A program made the translations under genes and the position numbers. Positions 1-6,224 of a stretch of 9,775 bases of DNA are shown piece by piece. Below the pieces are notes generated by a model. The model searched no databases and was not told the origin of the DNA. It saw only the letters and a program-made list of their open reading frames with translations. Location: positions 1-9,775 of the forward strand of contig JABFSD010000055.1 of assembly GCA_013140935.1 (NCBI GenBank), written 5' to 3'. Every line of letters starts with the position of its first letter. Position 1 is the first letter of the stretch. This DNA is from Acidobacteriota bacterium (GTDB lineage Bacteria; Acidobacteriota; Blastocatellia; RBC074).

Positions 1-1299
1 CGCAGGCATAGAGCCGTAATGCAGCGTGGCCGTCTCCGACGTAATGCGCCAGAAGTCATACATCGCGGCCTTCGCCAGTTCCTGCCGCGCCGCACCGCTG
101 AGCTTTTCGTCTCCGCTTAATCGTTCGAGCGGCACGCGCAAAACGACCAGATTGCTCAGGGCATTCAGGCTGTTGAGCAGGAATCCGCTGACGTGTGAGA
201 GCCGCTCACGGCTGCCGAAAAGAATCGGCAAATCGTTCGGTGTTACCGCGATGCCGTCTTTCTGCAAGTCCTCGATGAGTTGCGCGAGCAAATCCGTCTC
301 ACCCGTCTCGGCGCTTTCCGCCGCTGGCGCTTCGCTTTCTTGTACTGGCAATTCTCCAATGGCGCCTTCACGCAAATAAGCCAGCAAGCTTTCCAGCGAT
401 CCTTTGGCGATGGGCGTTTCAATAAATAAATAGTCGCGCTGTTTGTTGATGCTCTGCCCGTCTTTGCTGATGCGCGCCAGCGGCAGATCGGCATAACCGC
501 TGAGAAAGCAGAAAGAACAAATTTTGATTTGTGAGCGCGTGCCGCGATAAAGCTGAAACACACTATCCATCTTCGGATTGCCCGTAATCATCGCTTGCGC
601 ATTGATGGATTGGGGAAAGCGGCGGCAGATCGGACAAAGGGAAGTGTTCTTTTCCCGTTTCGGTTCGACCAGCGGCTGACCATCCAGCAAGGCAATCTCG
701 GCCACGGCAGCATCGAATTCACCCGCTTCCAAGTCACGTTGCATCTTGAAATATTCCAGCAAGACATTGGTCACAGAGCGGTAACTGTTCAGCTTTCCGT
801 CAAAGAGCTTCAGCAACTCTTTCAATTCATCCGCTTCTGCCTTATCAAATTTGCCGAAGTCCACTCGCTCAATTAAGCCAAGCGTGTCTCGCTTAGCTGT
901 TTGTGCGGCAACTTCGCTTACCTGAGCCGCCAGTGTTTCAGGCAAATCCAACGGCCCGAACTCTTCCAGTATCTGTTCCCTCACGCGCGCCCAGAGTTCA
1001 TTCAGAATTGCGGCCAGCGATTTGTCGGTTTCTGGTTGCCGTTCAAGCTCTCTTTCTAATTTTTCTGCCCATTGAATCGCCTCTGGCGGAATTAATCTGT
1101 ACTGCCTGGAGCGCAAATCCAGCGGGTCAGGTTCAGAAAGCAGGTAGCCTGAGCTTTCCATAATGACCAGCACATTTTTTGTTTGGCTTTCACCCAAACC
1201 CATCACTTCGTGCGCCCGTGAAAACGTAAATGCTTGATTCGCATAAGTTTGCCAAAGGCGCTGGTATTTGGTGGCAGCCCATTTCGGTAATGTCTTCAT
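1..1299 (-). CDS. Putative CRISPR type I large subunit (Cas10d/Csc3-like or Cas8-like), 3' end outside window
   Basis: The frame is open from ATG 1299 to the window edge, giving 433 codons with the C-terminus missing. Residues about 8-72 look like a winged helix (helices around 10-50, then a YLLSEP...RQYRLI hairpin). Residues about 80-215 are Glu/Lys-rich and mostly helical. A zinc finger follows, with C222-x2-C225 (CPIC) and C261-x2-C264 (CSFC), leading into GYADLPLARIS. Paired CxxC knuckles of this spacing occur in large subunits of type I CRISPR effectors (Csc3/Cas10d, Cst1/Cas8), which scaffold crRNA and target DNA. Unlike usual Csc3 there is no N-terminal HD domain; an HD protein is encoded two genes upstream. 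A likely ribosome binding site AGGG lies 6 bases before the ATG, and the gene starts 32 bases after the nucleotidyltransferase stop. The CRISPR assignment rests on the finger, size and operon context. It could also be another zinc-finger DNA-binding protein. Confidence 0.6.
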   Translation of the reverse strand, partial: MKTLPKWAATKYQRLWQTYANQAFTFSRAHEVMGLGESQTKNVLVIMESSGYLLSEPDPLDLRSRQYRLIPPEAIQWAEKLERELERQPETDKSLAAILNELWARVREQILEEFGPLDLPETLAAQVSEVAAQTAKRDTLGLIERVDFGKFDKAEADELKELLKLFDGKLNSYRSVTNVLLEYFKMQRDLEAGEFDAAVAEIALLDGQPLVEPKREKNTSLCPICRRFPQSINAQAMITGNPKMDSVFQLYRGTRSQIKICSFCFLSGYADLPLARISKDGQSINKQRDYLFIETPIAKGSLESLLAYLREGAIGELPVQESEAPAAESAETGETDLLAQLIEDLQKDGIAVTPNDLPILFGSRERLSHVSGFLLNSLNALSNLVVLRVPLERLSGDEKLSGAARQELAKAAMYDFWRITSETATLHYGSMPA

Positions 1300-1305
1300 T
1301 TTTCG

Positions 1306-1309
1306 CCCT
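1306..1309 (-). promoter_or_regulatory. Ribosome binding site of the zinc-finger large-subunit gene
   Basis: AGGG on the minus strand, 6 bases upstream of ATG 1299. It lies in the 32-base gap after the nucleotidyltransferase stop and supports this start as an independent initiation site inside the operon. Confidence 0.5.
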
Positions 1310-1331
1310 AAGTTGGCCTAATCTCTTTCAG

Positions 1332-2042
1332 TTACCTCTTGGCGATATTTCTTAGCCGGGTAAGTATCAGTTTCTCTTCCTGGGCCGTCAACCGGCGATT
1401 CAATTGTCGTTGATACTCAACGCGCAAATCCCCGGTGCGAATTCTTTCAGCCAATTGGGCGAACCGCTGCTGGTAAATGTCCTTCAATTCATCGGCAGAG
1501 GCTTTCGCGCGGCATCGGTGCAGATCAAATTCCGCATAGGATTCAAGCAGGAGCAGGCAGGCATCAAGTACGTCCCGCCCTCGCAACGGCAACAGCTTCA
1601 TCAAAAACAAATCCTCTATGCGGGCGACAGGCATTTCCGTGGATTTCAGGCGGGCGAAAAACGGTTTGAGCAAGCGCCGGGGTGAATGCATGAGTTCTTC
1701 GTCGGTCAACGGATAGCGCGACAAGGTGATCTCGTCAAAGACGCCGTCAATCGCAATGTGAATCCTCAGTTTGATTGCCTCATCTCCCACCCATTTGATG
1801 GCCGAAATTTGATTCGGATGTTTCTGGCAGTCGTAGCCCAGCGACTTCAACAAAGCCATCAGCCGATTGACCGATTGTTTGGAGGCGGCGAAATCAGCGT
1901 CGTGCGTCATACGCGTGCTGCGGGTGTATGACGAGACGGCCCATCCGCCGATGAGTACCAACGGTGTGCCGATCTCGTGCTGATGTTCGTCCAAGGCCCG
2001 CAAGTCTTTGAGCAGTTCCTGTTGAAGCTGTTTATCTTTCAT
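1332..2042 (-). CDS. AbiEii-like (MNT-fold) nucleotidyltransferase
   Basis: This 236-residue protein starts MKDKQLQQELL. It has the signature of minimal nucleotidyltransferases: G32-G33 in LIGGWAV, then D48-x-D50 in THDADFA, and a candidate third acidic residue D99 in IHIAIDG. Further on, RIEDLFLMKLL (K149) and GRDVLD (R156, D157, D160) match the pattern seen in AbiEii/AbiGii-type toxins, which transfer nucleotides to targets such as tRNA. The ATG (2042-2040) overlaps the TGA of the preceding HD gene (2041-2039) as ATGA, implying translational coupling. A longer frame from 2114 exists but its extra residues lie inside the HD gene and look like out-of-frame sequence, so I chose 2042. The active site looks intact. 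Inference: toxin partner of the upstream protein, or a CRISPR accessory NTase. The NTase fold is well supported; the toxin role is not demonstrated. Confidence 0.8.
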   Translation of the reverse strand: MKDKQLQQELLKDLRALDEHQHEIGTPLVLIGGWAVSSYTRSTRMTHDADFAASKQSVNRLMALLKSLGYDCQKHPNQISAIKWVGDEAIKLRIHIAIDGVFDEITLSRYPLTDEELMHSPRRLLKPFFARLKSTEMPVARIEDLFLMKLLPLRGRDVLDACLLLLESYAEFDLHRCRAKASADELKDIYQQRFAQLAERIRTGDLRVEYQRQLNRRLTAQEEKLILTRLRNIAKR

Positions 2043-3808
2043 TCGTGAATAACCCCCAAGTCGGCTAAGACCTTGCGCAACGGCAGCGCCGGCAGCCGCC
2101 ATTCGATGCCCCAACGTGGCGCGAGACTTTGCGCCTCGGCAGACGGCGCTTTTGTTCGTGCTGCATTCATCAGGCTAGCCTGAGAAATTGTTTTTCCAGT
2201 TGATGCGGTAGCGGCAGGCGCTAGGAACGGAAACGGGTAAGGCCGTTCGTCCGGTGTAACTGTCACCTGAGCAAAGAGCGTTTGGATAAGGGAAGCCGGA
2301 ACGATTTCCTGACCGGCTTCGGCATTCAGGATTTCAAACAGACAGCCGCCCTGCCGGATGAGTTTGCGCGCCGTGAGTTGAGCCAGCGCGAGCGGCCAAT
2401 CCAGCGCGTTACGCTGCGCCACAAGCAAGGCGGCGGCGTCACAAACAGACAACTCGTCTGCAATTTCGATCAACTCGCACAACAAGGTTTCCGGGGCCAG
2501 CACTTTCAGCCCTTTCACTGCGCGCAACGGGAGCGATGGAAGATCGGATCGGATATGCAAGATGACTACCTCGTCATAATCTCCGAACGCTTTAGCCGTA
2601 GGCGAGGTCGTCGAGACATAGGTGCGCGGGTTCTTGAGGTAGGTATAAACCTTCGCCATGTCAGGTTCAGGGATGGCGACCTCAAAGAGCTTTTCCGAGG
2701 TATAGCGCCAATTGGAATAAAAATAAGCGGCGCTGCGTCCAGTAAGACAGTAAGGAATGCTTTCTGCCAGTGCGCGTAAACGCGCGGCCACGCCTAGCCC
2801 GCGTCCCGTCATAATGCGGCTGATCTCATCTGCGGAAATATTATGACGCTCGACGAGTTGCTGGGCAGAGCGGCGCAGCATGATGCGCGTGGCGTATTGC
2901 CGAGTGATGTTTTCGTTGACGAGGATGTACTTGTTACTGTCAATCTGCAATGCGCCTGCGGCTGGGAGGTTATTCAGGATGGAAGAGTAAATCTGCTCGC
3001 CGTACAGGAAGCGGTAAAGCCTGTCAGGCGCAAGCGTCAGATTCCGCAGTGCTTCTTCCACGCGCTGTTTGGCCCCGACCACCCACAAGGTATTACCGCG
3101 CTGCATCAACGGAAAGAGGTCAGAGGTTGCAAATGTGTCTTGTTCAAGCGCCTTGAAGACGGCAGTCACCAACAATTCATCTTCGACGAATTGCGCGGGC
3201 AGTTCGATGCGATGAATTTCGCGCGCCAGACTGGTGAGCAAGCTTTCCAACCCTTCCTCTTGCGCCAGGCTTTCGAGCAGGTTGTACATGGATTGTCCGT
3301 AAGGCGAGGCTTGCAACAACTCATCCATCCGTCCGATACAACCTTTGGCAGCCGCTGAAGCGATCATGTCGGCGACGGCTACCAGCACGATTGGTTTGCA
3401 GCGTCTGAGCTTGGCGGGCGATTGCGCGGGAGCGTGATGGCTTTCGCAGGCATACTCTAAAAGTTCGTAGGTCTCGCTTAGCTCCGCGTAAAACGCCTGA
3501 CGATTGAAATCAGCTAGATTGATTCCGATTTGCGCGACCATCTGCTGAAACCGGCGGTCATTCAACAAAACATCAAAATAAGCTTGCGTGTAAGGCGTAT
3601 GCACCCACCTGCGCCCATCGAACTTTTGCTCGATTTTGCCGATGTCGTGCAACAGCGCGGCCAGCTTGAGCAGTTCGGGTTGTGTAACCTGATTTTCCCT
3701 GAGCAGGTAAAGCATGACCTGAAGCACGTCATTCGAATGCTCGAAGATCGTGATTAACGGTTCTGTCTTTCCCGGCAGGGTTAAATACTTTCTGAAAACA
3801 TCATCCAT
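2039..3808 (-). CDS. HD-domain (Cas3''-like) nuclease with AbiEi-antitoxin-like C-terminal half
   Basis: The protein has 589 residues from MDDVFRKYL. Residues about 1-160 form an HD phosphohydrolase/nuclease domain: H24, H54-D55 in LLHDIGKIEQKF, H70, H124-H125 in ESHHAP, and D147 in LVAVADMIAS, a complete metal-binding set as in CRISPR HD nucleases. A helical linker (about 160-230) follows, then a segment with GNTLWVVGA. Residues about 300-520 resemble AbiEi-type antitoxins: a helix-turn-helix-like stretch near ISADEISRIM, the block CLTGRSAAYFYSNWRYTSEKL, a beta-rich part, and ETLLCELIEIADEL with a helical end. The last 60 residues are low complexity. It lies between cas6 and an AbiEii-like nucleotidyltransferase and overlaps the latter by ATGA. 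The HD call is firm; the AbiEi resemblance is my reading of motifs and context. The second ATG was chosen because GGAGG is spaced properly only for it. Confidence 0.75.
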   Translation of the reverse strand: MDDVFRKYLTLPGKTEPLITIFEHSNDVLQVMLYLLRENQVTQPELLKLAALLHDIGKIEQKFDGRRWVHTPYTQAYFDVLLNDRRFQQMVAQIGINLADFNRQAFYAELSETYELLEYACESHHAPAQSPAKLRRCKPIVLVAVADMIASAAAKGCIGRMDELLQASPYGQSMYNLLESLAQEEGLESLLTSLAREIHRIELPAQFVEDELLVTAVFKALEQDTFATSDLFPLMQRGNTLWVVGAKQRVEEALRNLTLAPDRLYRFLYGEQIYSSILNNLPAAGALQIDSNKYILVNENITRQYATRIMLRRSAQQLVERHNISADEISRIMTGRGLGVAARLRALAESIPYCLTGRSAAYFYSNWRYTSEKLFEVAIPEPDMAKVYTYLKNPRTYVSTTSPTAKAFGDYDEVVILHIRSDLPSLPLRAVKGLKVLAPETLLCELIEIADELSVCDAAALLVAQRNALDWPLALAQLTARKLIRQGGCLFEILNAEAGQEIVPASLIQTLFAQVTVTPDERPYPFPFLAPAATASTGKTISQASLMNAARTKAPSAEAQSLAPRWGIEWRLPALPLRKVLADLGVIHE

Positions 3809-3810
3809 CG

Positions 3811-4782
3811 TCATACCTCCAGTTTAATGCGCCCCAACCCAAACGTGCAGTTATTCCCCACGCCCACCAATTCCCCCAACGCCAGCACCGGCGCGAACGC
3901 CGCCCATGTGCCTTCGTATTCCACGCTACCCAGCAGTCCGCCCCAGGGGATGCGTTGGTCTTGGCGTTGCGAGTACCGCTCCCACGCCACCCAGCGCACG
4001 TCGCTCGCCGTAGTCTTTATGTCGCGCGCTTGTTCGAGCAAGGCGCGGTAATCCAATGCCAAACTGCCGCCGCCGTAAAAGAAGCTCAGGCTTTCGAGTC
4101 GCCGCAGCAATGCGCCGAGCAGTACGGCGAAGGGCGGCGCGGTTTGCAGAAACGCGCCGCCGGTTTTCAAACGCAGCGGCATGACGAAGTCCAGCTTCAA
4201 ACGTGTTGCCTCTGACGCCTGCCAGCGCGCAGCCAGACGCGCGGCAGTGAGCGGTTGCACTTCGTTGCGCACCAGTTCGTCTGCGGCGCTGTAAATCAAA
4301 CGTGGCGCGCTATCAGTCCATCCGCCATGGCTTTCTACTTGTTCCAAACGAAAGCGGCCTCGCCCTTGACCCAGTCCGGTGCGGCCCAGTTCGCGCCAGG
4401 TCAGGATGAAATAGGGCAGGTGTTGCCGCGCCGCGCCGACCAGCGTCAGGTGAAACGAAAACGTCTCGCCCGCTTTGATCGCAGCCAGCGCCGGCGGATG
4501 GATGATGAAAGGGCGCGGCAGTTCGCCTGGGCCGGCTGCCTGGTAACCGGCGGCGGCGGGTTGGGCTTCAAACACGCGGGCATAAGCGCAGGCCGTCACC
4601 AGCAAACACGTGCTCGCATCGGTGCAATGCGGCGCGCAGGCGATGCGCCGAAATTGCGTACCAAAGGCGCCGCGCAAGGTCGAGCCGGAAAACGGCGGCA
4701 GTGTAATGGCCTCTTCAGCGCGCAACGTGAATTGCAACAGCGCAAGTTCCAAGCGATCCAAAGCAGCAAGAGTGGTGGTCAT
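3811..4782 (-). CDS. cas6: CRISPR pre-crRNA processing endoribonuclease, Cas6 family (RAMP)
   Basis: Cas6 cleaves CRISPR precursor transcripts in the repeats to release crRNAs and often stays in the effector complex. The 323-residue length is in the normal range. The N-terminal RAMP half has PPFSGSTLRGAFGTQFRR (about 29-46), followed by a cysteine set C49, C53, C59, C65 ending in CAYARVFE, as in the long Cas6 families. The middle has LVGAARQHLPYF and LGRTGLGQGRGRF. The C-terminus carries the RAMP glycine-rich loop GVGNNCTFGLGRIK (307-320), which binds RNA. The start MTTTLAALDRLELAL fits the first RAMP beta strand; the frame is open further upstream, but that part lies inside the regulator gene. 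The gene begins 44 bases after the WYL gene stop, and its own stop abuts the HD gene start, so it belongs to one operon. The catalytic residues cannot be assigned by eye, as Cas6 proteins vary in them. Confidence 0.88.
   Translation of the reverse strand: MTTTLAALDRLELALLQFTLRAEEAITLPPFSGSTLRGAFGTQFRRIACAPHCTDASTCLLVTACAYARVFEAQPAAAGYQAAGPGELPRPFIIHPPALAAIKAGETFSFHLTLVGAARQHLPYFILTWRELGRTGLGQGRGRFRLEQVESHGGWTDSAPRLIYSAADELVRNEVQPLTAARLAARWQASEATRLKLDFVMPLRLKTGGAFLQTAPPFAVLLGALLRRLESLSFFYGGGSLALDYRALLEQARDIKTTASDVRWVAWERYSQRQDQRIPWGGLLGSVEYEGTWAAFAPVLALGELVGVGNNCTFGLGRIKLEV
3816..3820 (-). promoter_or_regulatory. Shine-Dalgarno GGAGG that decides the HD gene start
   Basis: GGAGG lies inside the end of cas6. 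The first in-frame ATG (3814-3812, overlapping the cas6 stop) is only one base from it, too close for initiation. The second ATG (3808-3806) is 7 bases away, a normal spacing. This favours MDDVFRK over MTMDDVFRK as the protein start. Confidence 0.65.
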
Positions 4783-4826
4783 ATTGGTCTCGTCAAAAAT
4801 TCGTAGCTTGATGATGGCACTGGCGT

Positions 4827-5855
4827 TCAGACTTGAGACTGCCGATCTGAATTTGCCGAGGGTCGCGTTATGCCATAGCCGTCGCACATCTGGCAAAGTT
4901 CCGCCGCGATCATCGCGCGCAAGGCGGCGGGCTGGCGCACTGTAGCGTGTGCGCCGTATTGCATCACGAAACGTTTGACCGCTTCCAGCCCGGCGACGCG
5001 CATACGCAGCAGCAGTCCGCCGTTTGGCAAATCTTCGCGCTCTTCGCCCGCGTGCCATTCGCGGCGCTCACGAATCCAGCGCGCCTGGTATTCATCGAAT
5101 TCAATCTCCACATCGTATTCCTCGCCGCCGCGATACATGTCAAACCCGGCTTGCAGGTATTCGGCGCGGTTGAAATCCGGCGGCGGGAAACGTTCTTCAG
5201 TGACGGTGAGTGTGCGGATGCGGCTCAAGTGAAAATCGCGCATCGCCTGGCGCAAGTGGTCATAGGCGATGACGTACCAGTCGCCGCGATGATTGTGCAG
5301 GTGATAAGGATTGATGCGGCGCGTTTCCTGCGTGCCGCGATTCTGCACGTAATAAATGATTTCGAGCGTGCGGCGTTCGGCGATGGCGCGGCTGATGGCG
5401 GCGTAATTCGCCGGATCGAAATCGCTCGTCGGGCCGACTTCAAACGTGTAGGCATTGCTTGACGCAGACAAATCCACGGTGATTTGTTCGGGCAGGTTCT
5501 CCACGATTTTGGCGAAGGCCGTGTGCAACTGCTGCTCAAACGGCGCGCCGCGATATTGCTGCATCAGGCGTTCGGCGAGAAAGATAGCGACGAGTTCACC
5601 TTCGCTCATTTGCATGGCGGGCAGCACGAAGGATTTGTTCAAGTAACGCCAGATGCGTGCTTGCGGGTCGTATGCCAGTTCCGCGCCCTGACCGCGCAGG
5701 ATGTCGAAGTCACGCATGATCGTGCGTCCTGACTTCACGTCTAATTCGCGGGCGGCTTGCGCGGCGCTGCGGCAACGTCCGCTGCGAATCAGCGCATCGA
5801 GTTGATGGATGCGCACGGATTTTCTGCTGTCGTGGGAGCGTTGGTTTTGCTTCAT
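4827..5855 (-). CDS. HTH-WYL-WCX transcriptional regulator heading the CRISPR operon
   Basis: The 342-residue protein has an N-terminal DeoR-type winged helix-turn-helix (about 14-70; RIHQLDALIRSG...TIMRDFDIL). A WYL domain lies at about 140-220 with the motif written as W193-Y194-V195 in GDWYVIAYDH, followed by DFHLSRI. A C-terminal WCX domain follows (about 245-330; EYDVEIEF, then GGLLLRMRVAGLEAVKRFVMQYG in two adjoining strands and a helix). WYL proteins are ligand-sensing regulators of defence genes, and a WYL protein is known to repress a type I-D array in Synechocystis. Here it is the first gene of the operon, 44 bases ahead of cas6, with a perfect inverted repeat 24 bases upstream of its ATG, so autoregulation is plausible. 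Other in-frame ATGs at 5897 and 5975 have no better ribosome binding site. I chose 5855 because upstream residues look non-conserved. Confidence 0.85.
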   Translation of the reverse strand: MKQNQRSHDSRKSVRIHQLDALIRSGRCRSAAQAARELDVKSGRTIMRDFDILRGQGAELAYDPQARIWRYLNKSFVLPAMQMSEGELVAIFLAERLMQQYRGAPFEQQLHTAFAKIVENLPEQITVDLSASSNAYTFEVGPTSDFDPANYAAISRAIAERRTLEIIYYVQNRGTQETRRINPYHLHNHRGDWYVIAYDHLRQAMRDFHLSRIRTLTVTEERFPPPDFNRAEYLQAGFDMYRGGEEYDVEIEFDEYQARWIRERREWHAGEEREDLPNGGLLLRMRVAGLEAVKRFVMQYGAHATVRQPAALRAMIAAELCQMCDGYGITRPSANSDRQSQV

Positions 5856-5879
5856 GGCCGGGCATTCTAAAACAGGCGG

Positions 5880-5898
5880 TATGACAGCGAATGTCATA
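5880..5898. promoter_or_regulatory. Operator-like inverted repeat upstream of the WYL regulator
   Basis: TATGACA-gcgaa-TGTCATA is a perfect palindrome with 7-base arms and a 5-base spacer, ending 24 bases before the WYL ATG. On the minus strand a possible -35 TTGACG sits at 5914-5909, just upstream of it; no convincing -10 hexamer is visible. Size and position suit a dimeric HTH regulator, most simply the WYL protein itself. Binding is inferred. Confidence 0.5.
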
Positions 5899-6224
5899 GG
5901 TCGGCATTCGTCAAAAATAGGCTTGTTGCGATGAAAAATATAAGCAAATCGTGAGTTTCGAGTTGGGCCGGGCAACTTCCGTTAGGGCGTGTTGATCGTC
6001 ATCATCATTCTCAATTCACCATTCTCAATTCTTTGACAGAGGGAAACTCTCGCAAACATTGCCTCTGTCTGAGAATTGAGAATGGTGAATTGAGAATGGC
6101 CTATTTCAGGCGGACACCGTTGCCCTTGGCGATACTGACGCTAAGTCGTTGATTCTAAATGTCGCAACAACTCTAATAAATGTGCGGGAACAAGTATGGC
6201 GAAGAGAACTTGATTGAAAGTGTC
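5899..6224. other. Intergenic region between amidohydrolase and the CRISPR-type operon
   Basis: About 370 bases (5856-6224) have no convincing gene. The stretch holds a long palindrome at 6006-6098 and, at its low-coordinate end, the operator-like repeat and probable promoter of the WYL operon. The part from 6099 to 6224 shows no feature I can name. Open frames there are short and overlap neighbours antisense. Confidence 0.6.
6006..6098. repeat. Long palindrome, 37-base arms (REP/MITE-like or hairpin)
   Basis: Positions 6006-6032 are a perfect reverse complement of 6072-6098. After two mismatched positions (6033-6034 against 6070-6071), 6035-6042 pairs with 6062-6069, leaving a 19-base loop. 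Each outer arm contains a direct repeat of about 13 bases of the form CATTCTCAATTC, twice in tandem. It sits between two minus-strand genes without a clear T-run after it on that strand, so a simple intrinsic terminator is not obvious. A dispersed REP/MITE-like element is the best guess. Confidence 0.8.

Noticed and set aside
243..563. Minus-strand frame of 106 codons
   Set aside because: It is a frame shadow of the large zinc-finger gene, whose own frame is open across all of 1-1299; the shadow has a basic, low-complexity composition.
2043..2114. Upstream start for the nucleotidyltransferase giving 24 more residues
   Set aside because: The extension lies within the HD gene, reads like out-of-frame sequence, and the ATGA overlap at 2042 is a better coupling signal.
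4255..4806. Plus-strand frame of 183 codons antisense to cas6
   Set aside because: No recognisable domain; it mirrors the high-GC coding strand of cas6, which has clear family motifs.
4783..5058. Longer Cas6 starting at 5058 with an Arg/Ala-rich N-terminus
   Set aside because: The extension overlaps the WYL gene in another frame; RAMP homology starts right after ATG 4782.
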